Shown one piece after another: positions 1-12,800 of a DNA stretch of 64,000 bases; positions within the stretch are counted from its first letter, which is position 1, and each line of letters begins with the position of its first letter. The notes under the pieces are model-generated. The model was not told the DNA's origin, did no database searches, and saw nothing but the letters and a program-made list of their open reading frames with translations. Source of the DNA: Heliopora coerulea (Eukaryota; Cnidaria; Anthozoa; Scleralcyonacea; Helioporidae); assembly GCA_030142905.1 (NCBI GenBank), contig JASJOG010000062.1, positions 1,416,001 through 1,480,000 of the forward strand, written 5' to 3'. Position numbers and translations under genes: made by a program.

Positions 1-211
1 ACCTGACCACTTGGCTAGATGAATTCAGATGGTAGAGTGAAGGTTATTGTACTGGTTTCTAGTCAATACTTGTACTGCTAACTGCAGTCTCAACAAGTCA
101 AGTAATCGATTTAAGTAATGGTACAGTCTGGTGTTTTATTTAATGTGGTAGCCTGTTGTATGTAAATCTTAATTGTGCATGCCCATTGAGCTTCCATGAG
201 CTCAGAATGCA

Positions 212-325
212 GAAAAATTTCTGAGTCCCAGATGGGAATCAGACCTGTTAACTCCAGATTGCTGGTGAGATGCTCTGTTTAGTTACACAAACTCAGATGG
301 TAGTGCAAAGGTTAATTATGTTGGT
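212..325 (-). repeat. Degenerate tRNA-derived SINE (family A)
   Basis: Reverse-strand match to the SINE family seen intact at 3310-3686: CTGAGTCCCAGATGGGAATC, an eroded B-box region, then CTCAGATGGTAGTGCAAAGG. Old copy with many substitutions. Confidence 0.5.
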
Positions 326-569
326 TTGTAGTACATTTATATACAAAGTGTCCTGAGAATGTATTAAACCGGATTTAAATTGCAGAGTTTAGCAACTCCC
401 TAGATATCCACTCCTTTTGGTCCAAACCAATCTCGAATCTTGCTCCACTACGCAATTCCTATACTCAGATATATTCGTTGTAACTTCATAGTGTTTCTTT
501 CGGTTAACAAGAAAATCTAACCATTACTAAGTATCCTCATTTTACACATGGCCTCTGTTTTTTCAACAG

Positions 570-734
570 AAGAAGACGTTGGTTACACCAGTTTGTACGT
601 GGCCTGGCACAAATACAAAGCAAAGCATTATAGAGCACGAAGACGGCTCTCTCACCGTAGCATCACTCGAAGGCATTGCAGCCATCACCCTCTCAGCTTG
701 TCGACAGACCGTCACAGCTAAGTTCCTATGCCAG
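570..734 (+). CDS. C5orf34: C5orf34-like exon (first recognisable)
   Basis: Acceptor ...tttcaacag at 568-569; 55 codons in phase 0. Contains VCTWPG and [12 protein letters not shown], matching the end of the family's N-terminal region, then TAKFLCQ. I end it at the CAG|GTTTGT donor; reading through would reach a TAG at 813-815. Confidence 0.75.
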
Positions 735-3700
735 GTTTGTGTTAGATTGAACAATGGTTCTTTTTCAAAAGTTTCCATGGAAAATGATAACAACACAGGG
801 AGCACTGAAGCTTAGCCGCAGAAAACCGAGCATGTAGTAAGGGCTCTCTTTTTCACCATAGCTATAGCCTATAGGCCATAGGCGGATTTAGGATGCTACC
901 CTGTAGGCCAAGAGTGTAAGTTTTCTACAGGTCCCAACTTCTGGTAAGTTTCACTGTATGAGGCAGACCAAGTTGACAGAAGTTTGAGTAACGGTGAATG
1001 GGTTAAACTTCAATCAGGAATGTTGCTTTCCTTGCAACTAACCTGTAACGGCTCTCGTTGGCAGCCAAATGGGAACGCAAGAAACGCACATTACAGGAAA
1101 CGCACATTACAGGAAACGCACATAGAAGTTTAATCGACTTCATAAAACCCGCTTCGAACTCGTAATTCAATACAAGCTGATGCAAGTTGAAACTTAACAT
1201 GACTTGCCTTGTCGTTCCCCAGAGCTTAAAAAGCTACTCTCACGTAAGGGGACTGGGTCATTTAGTCCTGTAGTGATCTGATGAGAAACTACGGTTAATG
1301 GTTTTACAAAAATCTTGCTTACGTAAAGCCTGGTTTTCATTAAATCGTTAGTATCGCAAGAATCGCAATCGCAAAAATCGCAATAATCCTATATTTGCGA
1401 TTTAGTCGCTTGAGTCACAAGAGTCACTTCGATTCACGTTTCCATTAAATCGCAAGGGTCGCGACGACTTCTACGACACAATTTTAAGCCTGGTTGCCAT
1501 TAAGTCGCAAGAATCGTAAAACTCGTGTCGTAGCAGTCGTCGCGACCCTTGCGACTATGGAAACGTGAATCGAAGTAACTGTTGCGATTTTTGCGGTTCT
1601 AACGATTTGATGGAAACCAGGCTTAAGGTTCAGCTGAATGGCGATGCATGAATGCCAGACAATGGCCGCGGGCGAGTCGGCAAGTGAGTAAATTGACCAC
1701 ATTTCCTTGTTAAATTCTTTGAAACGTGTCACGGGACCCTGACATTTCAATCACTGTTCTCTTAAATGATTTCTAAGTTATTACTTTCCACAAAATTTAC
1801 TTGAAACATCACTAAAAACGTTGAGTAATAATCTCTAGTGGCGACGGAAGATGCTTGATATTAGGGGGTCTAATTTTTACGAAAACGTAGAACTAGGGCG
1901 GCGCATACAGCTGATATCCCACCAAAATTTCAGAAAGTTTAATTCAGGAAACATCTGAAGAGGCATTTCTTTCCTTTGAGTAAAGATTTCATGAGTAAAG
2001 ATAGCAACTCGGATAAAGCGTTCTTTGGCCATTTGTTAAGCAAGGTAACAAGCAAGCTGATTTGAAGATATTGGGGGCTTTAGCTCCCCACCCCTCCAAG
2101 CCGCCCTACCCAGGCGCCTATTACATCTCACAATGTTTTATTTTATTTCAAACCCTTAAACCCTGTCCTTGAAATATCATAATCATGCATGATCGAATTT
2201 GGGAATTTCAGTGTTTTAACCTATTTCCCACGTGAAATTTCGACACTTCACCAAGGTTTTTTTTTTTTAATCTGCATAAAATTTTGGATAAAGGTGAGCT
2301 CTTTTTTTAAAGTTTTGGTGTCAGAGATCGTAGCTTCGTTGAAGTTCAGCAAAATTTTTAGCTGTTTTTCGAATTTATACACATGAGCGTTAAAGAATTA
2401 GATGAGCAAATACTGTATTTTCATAGAAACTTTGGTTTTGCTTTTTTCCTGCTTTTTCGCCATCTGTTTGATTAAGGAATCTGGATTTAAAACAAAAATG
2501 TAGGTGTTCTGTGGACCATACAGAGACCAATGTTTGACATATTGGCTATTTGGCCGAATATCCAGCTTTATAGAGAAACTACAGTGTACGCTAAGCGTAC
2601 CTGCTCTGATTTTCTGACTTGGTTGGAAATTTTGATTGATTGCATGGTAAACTTCCATTTTTCATAATTTCCTAACTATCAGCTATAATTTCCCATGTTG
2701 CTGTGTGTTGCTATGGGCGGAGTACCTTTATTGGACAATGGGCAGTTTGCAGCTATGACGTAACATGACGTCATCTGTGCTTGTGATTGGCTAAGGCATT
2801 TTGGTGGGCAAAACAATCTGAAGCGAATATATACTGTCTGTGATCTTTTGTAATATTGCGATAATTTTATGCATAATATTTAATTAATATGGCTTCCAGT
2901 TGTGCCGTTCCTCTATTCACGAATGAAGACAATGTTATACAGGAACTCAAAAGATGTGTTGAATTGTCTACAGAGCGAGAACTGAATGCCACAAATGTGA
3001 GGAGAAATGAGTCAAAATTAAAGTTTTATATAGGTTTCACAGATACTGAACTTTTTGATGTTTGAGAAACATGAGAGCTTGGATATATTGAGGTATATGA
3101 ACGATCTTCAAGCTCGATACTCAGAAAATGATTTCTGAGCCCCAGACGGGGATCGAACCCGCAACCTTCTGATGACCGGTTAGACGCTCTAACCATTGAG
3201 CTACCGAGACTCAGATGGTGAGCTAAGGTGCAAATTCGATAGATATGTGCGACCTAAGCGGAAGCCACTATATATTGATAATGATTGAAGCAGTTTGATG
3301 TTTGAGAAACATGATCACCATCTGAGTCTCGGTAGCTCAATGGTTAGAGCGTCTAACCGGTCATCAGAAGGTTGCAGGTTCGATCCCCGTCTGGGGCTCA
3401 GAAATCATTTTTTGAGTATCGAGCTTGAAGATCGTTCATCTACCTCAATATATCCAAGCTCTCATGTTTCTCAAACATCAAACTGCTTCAATCATTATCA
3501 ATACATAGTGGCTTCCGCTTAGGTCGCACACATACATCAAATTTGCACCTTAGCTCACCATCTGAGTCTCGGTAGCTCAATGGTTAGAGCGTCTAACTGG
3601 TCATCAGAAGGTTGCGGGTTCGATCCCCTTCTGGGGCTCAGAAATCATTTTCTGAGTATCGAGCTTGAAGATCGTTCATCTACCTCACTGAACTTTTTGA

Positions 3701-6700
3701 TTGTTTTGATTTTATCGCGAAAGGGCAGTTTACACAGCACAGTCAAGCCGCCTTGTGCCTTGAAGATCAATTTCTGCTGGTGTTAATTCGACTGAGATTG
3801 GGCCTTTCAGAAAAACTTTTATCGTTTCTGTTCAATGTGAATATTTCAACTGTTTCAAGGATTTTCCTTCGCTGGATACAAGCAATGTATAGAAGATTTA
3901 AACTTCTCAATATATGGCCAACTAAAGATCAAATAATTAACACAATGCCAACATCTGTTGCACTAAAGTACCCATCTTGATGAGTAATAATTGACTGCAC
4001 AGAAATAAAAATCCCAAAACCCAAAGGACCAGCCAATCAACAAGTCACTTTTTCAAATTACAAAAACTGTAACACAGCTAAAGCACTCGTAGGAGTATCA
4101 CCAGCTGGGGCCATTTCATTCATTTCAGACCTTTATGGTGGTAATATCTCAGACAAAGAAATTACCAAAAAGTCAGGACTGCTAGAATTAACGGATCCTG
4201 GAGATGTTATCATGGCAGACAGGGGCTTCCTTATTGAAGACATTGCTAAGCCATATAATGTTAAGGTGAATATCCCACCATTTGCTGATTCCAAACATCA
4301 ATTTGATCCACATGAAGTTCCCTTGGGCAGAAGAATTGCCAACACGAGAATTCATGTTGCAAGAGCCATTGGTCAAATCAAGGAAAATAAAATGCAGCGC
4401 ACAGCTGAGAGCGGGAAGTTAGGCGTTCGTAACAGGAAATTAGAAGTAAATAACAGGAAGTTAGAAACTTAGGAAGAATTCAAGTTCAAATTTCATGTGA
4501 ACATTTGCAGATTTGATAGAAAATTTACAATTAATCAATCAAAATCCCAACAAAAGTTAGGGAAGTGTCTAAGTAGGAACTGTTTACATACTTTCGCTGC
4601 AAGCGTTTTTAACTACTTACTCAGGGAAGTCAAACTCTAAGTCAATTAAATCTACATTAGATTATGGAGCGAAAGGACGTATGAACGTAAGAAGGTACTG
4701 GGGCATTAATGAGCGAATAGTAGAGGGGAATTGTAAGTTGTAGATCTTGAAGTGAAAATTTCATACACCAGCATGACAATCGTAAACAAAATCATTCTGT
4801 GTTGATGGACCTTTTAAGTCCTAAAGATTTTTTTTCGGTAATCACAGATAGTGATTTTGGCAATCTGACCTGATACCCGAAAAACTGGATAGTTAAAATA
4901 TATTCTACCAGATAATCCGGTCAGATATCGGCCTTCATTCTCCGTGAACCGTTGATTTCCAAAGTTTGTCATGTTAACCTTGAAAAATGGCAGTAAAAAA
5001 AAATAATCTTTTCTTGTAATAACGAGTGAAACCTCCACAAAGTCTTGGTAACTATTTACTTTTACAACAATCGTTAAAGCAGCTTTCACATTTTGTGATT
5101 TGTCATTCTGTGCCGCCGTTCGGGGAAGTATTTATATAACATTGCTAATTTATGTTTTATTTCGTCTCAAGATATTTTACGAAAAGAACACTGCAAAAAA
5201 TAAAATTCTTATTTTAAGAAAAAAAAAATCTTGTTTAAAGACAATATTTCTTAAATTAAGAAATGTTATCTTGTCCTGTACACAGGATAATTTTCTTAAT
5301 AAGCTATCTTCATCGATGATTTATCGTATGATTCTTGTAGTTTCATACTTATTTTACCTGCCTACTTGTATATAGATAATGATGACAACGTTACTTTTGT
5401 TGGCTAGGACGGCGGAGCTGGGGGGCTACTACTTCTTTTGAACATTTGTTGTGAAATTTTCCGGGAAAGCATGCAAAAAGCTGTATTTGTTTCATAAGCC
5501 CCCCAACTCAAAATTTCGCTCCGCCGTCTCTGTGTCGGGTCACATTGTTTCTCTTTCCCATGATGTACCATTTGGATCATTGCTCCCAGTTGCCTTGCGA
5601 AGATCAGTAGATCTTCCCTCAAAAAGTAATGTTATTTTTTTTAGTATTTGACCAATAGGTCTCAATGCCATCTGGGGGAGCTGCAGAGTTGGACTGGCCA
5701 TTGTGCCATCGTACCATGGAACAATAGTCAGCCATTATTCTGTGGCGAGATGGCACAATGGCCAGTCGAAGCCTGTGAAGCTGCTTTTGTCTTCCGTTTA
5801 CCCCGCTACTGCTTTTCTAAGGACTGGAAATAGATTGCCTTAAACCTGCAACCTGTCTGTGTTTGCATTAAAGGTTCCCTCTGAACAGCTGGATAATCCC
5901 GAAAAATTAGTGTATTCCTGGGTTGAGCAAGTCTTTTCTATTAATTCGTCACATCCTCGTTATATCCAGTACCCTTTGAATGTCCTTCTTGGCGGGTCCA
6001 TGACTCCAGATGAAGAGTATTCGAGTTGCATGGCTGTTGAACTACCACGAAGTCTACCACTTCATTGCAAGAAAGCGCACATGCACAAGTGGAGAAAGCA
6101 GTCGGTTAGTGATATATTAGTGAAATAAAAAAAGTCGTACCTTCGGTAGCAATAACTTGGAATCTGTCATTTGTCTTCAACTGAGAATCTTTGCATTATG
6201 AAGGGTATGAAAATTTCTTGCTAATGGCAAAATTATCAGGGTAGCCCTCCCAGATACTAGATGTAAGGAAAGCTGGGGAAGGAGGGTACAACATCGACCT
6301 TATTCCCAGAATGTCTACACCCGAGCGATACTACTTCATTCAGGTCTAAGGTAAAATAGATTTAAATGGAAGATAAAAACGTTTGAACAAAATATAATTT
6401 GTCATGCCGTGTTTAAGTCTGAATTGAATTCGACATATTTAGATCATACTGCCCAAACACGGCAAAATCGCTTACCATTTCTCAAATTTCTTACTGTAAT
6501 CGTTTGCCACTCTAATCAAGAAATTTCCGGATTATTATTGTCTAAATGAATTTTGTGTCCTCTTTAGGCCTTTTCATATCCTAAACATTTTCATAAGCGT
6601 AGAAAATTGTGCAAGTTAGTCGGTGAACGAACTAGTGAACGAAATCCTAACATAGACTAACATACCAAGCCCTGTGTTTGGCAATCCTTTCCACGGGCCT

Positions 6701-9683
6701 TGAAAGAGTTTCTTCCCAACTTCATAAGTGAAGAATTTTAATTGCAAAAATTATGTCTACTTGACTTTGGTGGTTCGAAAGCACATTGTGATGTCTTTAG
6801 GTGAAGCTATTACTTATAGTTTAAACTTTCTTGGACTAGTTTTACATTTTCTTACCGAAAATCCATTTCATTCATTATCTATCTATGCCCATTTCGTGTA
6901 GATCTTCGAAGAGATCGACGGCAGTGAATTTATGGAGAAAGAATCACTAAAGGTTTTATATTCCGAAGGAGTTGTTTACAGGTGATCATACGTTTGTGGG
7001 ATTAACTTTTTACGATATTGCTTTTTTCTGGACTCAAATTTTTATCACCGATGTGCCTTGGAATTCCCATCCCCCGCTCAAGTCACGACAGGTGCAGCCC
7101 TTGTGATTTGAGGTGGATATCCTACGTTGTATACGTTTATGTATACAGGTGCATGATCGCGTTGAGGCACGTGTTAATACATTCAACATTTTACGTACGT
7201 TGACGGGATGAAAAATGGAAACCACTTGTAAGGAAGGAGTCGCAAGAGCCAGGGATTATGAATATTTTTTGAAATATATGTTACCTAAAACACTTTTTTA
7301 GGCCCAAATCAATACAATCCTGAACAACTTTCAGTCGATAGCAAAATTAAATTTTGCAGGAACTAGTATTCTTTCTTAAGTATAGTTGTCATTTACAGCT
7401 AAAACGGGTAATCTTGTGGTATCATACTTCATGCAACCCTATCCAGTATGGATCTTTTTTAGTCATGACGAAATTTCAGATTTTCGCCAGTAATAAAGCC
7501 AATCTAGTTTTAGGAAAAATCTTGAAACTTATAGAGATGTACCTGTAATGCCTTTTGATTTATCATGTATCAAAATTAGTGGAGACACTTTCCTCCCGAT
7601 TTTATGATGTATCACGTCAAAATCTAAGTGATTTTAGGTCAATCCTGCGGATTGGAAAGATAATTTCCTTTTTTTGCATGGCATAGTTTTCTTTTACATT
7701 GATCCCGAGCGATAGGAGGGAACGGGAAATGTGGTTGGATTTGCAATGCATCCAGAACAGGAGTTCGGCAAGCTGAATCGAACGAAAGCTGGCGAAATTT
7801 ACCCCGTGGGCCGCCCTTTGAGAATTCCTCACCTATGCGTTACCTAAAATTCATGTGGTTACCTCATCATTTCTGTGCTATATTTCACTCCTTAAGGTTG
7901 GTTTCCATATAATCACTCACGATCGCTGTCGATCGCTAGCGATCCTGAACGATTGATGGCGATCTTATGGAAACATTTTCCAGGGATCGCTCACGATCGT
8001 TGGATGGAAAATGTTCAATCTCAGCGATCGTGAGCGACCCGCAACGATCATTCGGTTGAATGATCTCAGCAACCCGGCGATCGTCAGCGATTATATGGGA
8101 ACTAAGCTTTAACCTTACATTTTTCTAAATGATAGTAAAAGTTAGTGAAACTAGTTCAAATGCTCTCCTAAGAGTGCAGAACAGCTCTACTTTATTTCCA
8201 CTTTAATTACTGTCTGTTTAGATTTTATTACGAGAAATACTTCATCGCCGAGGCTATTCCTTCTGATGGTTCAGTCATACGATCCGAAGGACCATCCCAA
8301 CTATACTTCAAACACTGGATATATGATTTTGAAAAAAAGAAGGTAAGCTTGTCGTGGCAAATTTGTGTCGTGTTTCTTTGAGCTCGCGTTGCTCCTTTCA
8401 CTGTTGACCAGCTTAGCTGCAAGGGCGCCATTTTAAGGCGACACTAATCTGTTACCCAGGGTCTTCTCGCTAACTAGAAGCACTGATGATATCATGCAGA
8501 GTCATGCACTCCGAGATTGTTGCTACGCTCGGATCCTGACGATGTTAATATGCAAATTTTTACCGAAAACTGCATGGGACACCTTACTTGTCTTCAGCCG
8601 AGTGAGCGGACTCGTACTGCAGTGCAACTTGGTTCCTAACTTAACGGATTCGGAACAAACTTTTACGTATATATCGCGATATATTTGAACATGATACACT
8701 TTTTTTGTATATATATATATGCCCCTGAAGTAGAATTGTAAGTGTCGTGGGAGGGGGGGGATGTCAGAGGTAAGCCTTTTGACGATAAGGGTTAGGATTA
8801 GGTTAGTTAACCGTAATTCTAATCATAATTGGAACTTTAGATTAAGCATACTGGCATAATTTAAGACTTCCACAATTATTGGTTGTTCATAATTCAAGAA
8901 CGAGAGTTTGTTCGATACTGTGATCCAAACCTAAGTATTAACCAATCAAAACTTGAGTAAGATAAACGCTATTTCATAAACTGATTTTCGTTAGAGTTCT
9001 AACAAAGTTAAGACAATATAATAAATAATGAAAAATATAAACTAAAATAAGTGTTTGAGATTGGAAATACAAATGCATAACCGTGCGACCTTTATAATGT
9101 AACCATAAAATTAAATCTAGGTATAAAAAGTACATCACAAACGATAATAACTCATTTATACCGAGGACTTTGAATCTACTGATATCAGACATTGATATTA
9201 TAAATAAATCTACGGTTTTCCAGTAAGCACATATTATATATATATATATATATATATATAAGTTGACAAATTGGTGAAGGAAATATCGGGTGCCCATTAT
9301 CCTCGACTTTTTAAGACCTAACTGGAACCTGTTGCGAAAATGCAACGCGGGCCTTCCGGCTGGGAATCGAACCCGCGACCCCGCGAATCTAGTGCGATGC
9401 TCTGCCAACTGAGCTACGGAGGCCGTTGCCGAGAGCATGGCCACGAGTTCATTATTTTATGAGGAGGGCTCACCGATTTTTTGGTGAAGAGATTAGAAAC
9501 ATTGGCACCTTTCCTTAGAATATTATAAGTTGACAAATTGGTGAAGGAAATATCGGGTGCCCATTATCCGCGACTCGCAACAGGTCCCGGTTAGGTCTTA
9601 AAAAGTCGAGGATAATGGGCACCCGATATTTCCTTCACCAATTTGTCAACTTATAATATTCTAAGGAAAGGTGCCAATGTTTA

Positions 9684-9739
<56 letters not shown>

Positions 9740-9788
9740 CATATATATACATATATACATATATATATATATATTCATATATATATAT

Positions 9789-9842
<54 letters not shown>

Positions 9843-12800
9843 TTAAAAACTGAGCAGGAGTGCTTTATCGGGATTTAAAATACGAGGCGATAGCCGAGTG
9901 TTTTGGATCCGATAAAGCACGTACTATGAATTTTTTAGATGTCTTCTAAAATGAGCTTCCTAATACGCTAATTCGCGAAGAAAGTTTGGAAATTTATCTT
10001 TTGTAAGCCGAAAAAAATGAACTTCTTGGTCACATATAAAGGCACATGTCTCTTTATAAAGACCCAGACACGGTTATGATTTTTTATTTGTATTTTCTTC
10101 ATGAGTTTGTAATGAATTTTAGAAATATATATATATATATATATATAAGTTGACAAATACCGATGAAGAAAATATCGAGTGCCTATATACCTCGACTTTT
10201 TAAGACCTAACCGGGACCTGTTGCGAAAATGCAACTTTGGCCTTCCGGTTGGGAATCGAACCCGCGAATCTAGTGCGATGCTCTGCCAACTGAGCTACGG
10301 AGGCCGTTGCCGAGAGCATGGCCACGAGTTCACTTAATCGGTGAGCCTACCTCATAAATAGTGAACTCGTGGCCATGCTCTCGGCAACGGCCTCCGTCGC
10401 TCATTTAGCAGAGCATCGCACTAGATTCGCGGGGTCGCGGGTTCGATTCCCAGCCGGAAGGCCAAAGTTGCATTTTCGCAACAGGTCCCGGTTAGATCTT
10501 AAAAAGTCGAGGTATATAGGCACTCGATATTTCCTTCATCGGTATTTGCCAACTTATGATAAGCATTGGAAGGAAGGTGCCAAAATGTTTCCGTACACGG
10601 CTACGTAAAATCCTTCTCGATATGGTAGGTATAGTGCTTTAACCATTGAGCTACCAAAACTGAGAAGGGGCTAAGGTTACAAATGTCTGCTGGTTTGACT
10701 GATGAACATACTGGCTATCTAAATGTCTTTATTTATTTATACTGGATAAGCCTATCAGCTACCCAAGCTGTTCTCTCTGGAGGTCTATTTTGAGCCACCT
10801 CTCATGGGCTCAGTGTGACGGTAGAAGGAAACTCGGAGTATCCGGAGAAGACCTGTGATGCTTGGTAGAGTCAAACTGGATAAAGCTTCTCACATGTGAC
10901 CAAGGTAACTTTAATCAGATAACTGCAAGGAGCGACCCGAACCCTAGTCAAAGTGGTAAGAGACACGTGCACTCCAGCACGCAACACTGAGCCAAGAACA
11001 CCCCACACTAAGCCAAGAACACCCACACTAAGCCAAGAACACCCCACACTAAGCCAAGAACACCCACACGACATCCTTATGATGATAATAATTCCGGAAT
11101 CCCCGTCTGGGGCTCAGAGTATCTTCTAAGGGTGTCAATTCCGTGAGTGTTTCATCACGTATCATGATATTTAATTTATTATCCTTACTAATGCGTGCGT
11201 CTACAAGAATTGAACTAGCGCAAATTTGTAACATCGATTTTCCATCTAAGTCTCGATAGCTCAATGGTTTGGCAGTCTAGTTTTTCATGCGTTCGATCCT
11301 CGCTTCTGATTCAGTATTATTTTCTGAAGATTTTGGCTTCAAGAATGTTGAATCATTAAAATTACCGATCTAATCGAACTGCTTTATAGCGCATATGTCT
11401 CTACTGGTCAACCCAGCATAAATTTATGATCTTATTTGTCCATTTGAGAGGCGATAGGTCAATGACTAGACAGTTCTACGCTAACGAGTTGCACCCTCGT
11501 TAGGAGTTCGGAATCTTTTTCTGAGTATTTGAGCTTGATGTGCATGCGTGTGCTATCGTTTTTATTTCTTTCTTATAAACATTATGTCCAAATGCGAGAC
11601 ATATCTGTGCTGGTTTTTAAGCTGCACTAAAATAGATCATCAAATTGTCGTTGTCGTGTAATAGAAATAAAATTTTTTTTCGCTGTAGGTTATGCAAAAC
11701 GTATATTCAATGAAAGCACTCCCTTTGGACAAGAAGGATCAGCCATATTCAATATCAATGATTTTAAAAACCTTGATCAGGTGAGCTAAACAAGATTACG
11801 TAGGCTAAATAAAACTAGAATATGCTGCTGCATTTTTATGCAAATATTTTTCTGCAAATTTCCTAAGCGAACAAAAGACGATTCCTCATGTTAAAAACAC
11901 AAAAATACCGAAAATCATTCAGTAGGTGTAATCACCATATGAATAATGGGAACCGGCCAGTATCCCAAATCCGTCGTATCGAATTCAGTCCCAAAAGGAG
12001 GTGATCATAAAGTTGTAAAGTATCAACAGCTTTCTCTGTAGTCTTGGAGTGATAGCAGTGCATCTTGGCTCAAGTTTGGTGAAACTCGAATTAGTTATTT
12101 ATTTTGAGATCTGGTATTATCAAACAGTGAAGTGAAATTTAGTGATAGATAAACTTGCGCTGGTGTGGAGTCATTGGCGATATATTTATGAATCGTCTTC
12201 TTCGCTCATTGAGCCCTTCTCAAACGATCCAGTCTTACAGAGGACTTTCGATCCATCATCATTTCTGTTTGTCATATCCGTTCTTTTCGTTATCGTCTTA
12301 ATGATATCGAGCGCAAATGCCAAAATTATTTTGTCATATACTAAGTATCAAAGCCTGTTTTTCTTGTCCCCTGTTTGGATTAACGGTCCTCGTGTGGAGT
12401 ACTGAAGTCGGGATATTTAACTAGTAGCCCATAGCAACGGGTAACATTCTTATTGTCACGTTGCATTTTGTAGCATCTACCCACTTTGCTATATTTCGCC
12501 ATGGTCAACAATGGTGCTCTCGGGTCCACAAAACATACTATTTCCCCAGGCACCAGTAAATATGTAAATAATTTAAAGTATGATGATATGTAGAATGTCT
12601 AATTTCCTCGAAAACCGAAGGAGGGTTTGTGCAAGTCCCACGAACACTACACATGTGTAAATTTCACTAACCCTCCCGAAGCTTGGGGCTTGTTTTTCGA
12701 AAAATCCTAAAATTCGAGGGCTAATTTAAACTAGACTTTTATAAATACAGCTCTATATACTAGAGCCCATCTGAGTCTGAGCGAGTGAGCAGTACTTCTA

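Noticed and set aside
3326..3400. Functional tRNA gene
   Set aside because: A and B boxes fit, but the anticodon stem pairs poorly and the copy sits in a repeated SINE body.
9643..9853. Open frames of repeated Tyr-Ile
   Set aside because: Pure AT/ATAC microsatellite translation.
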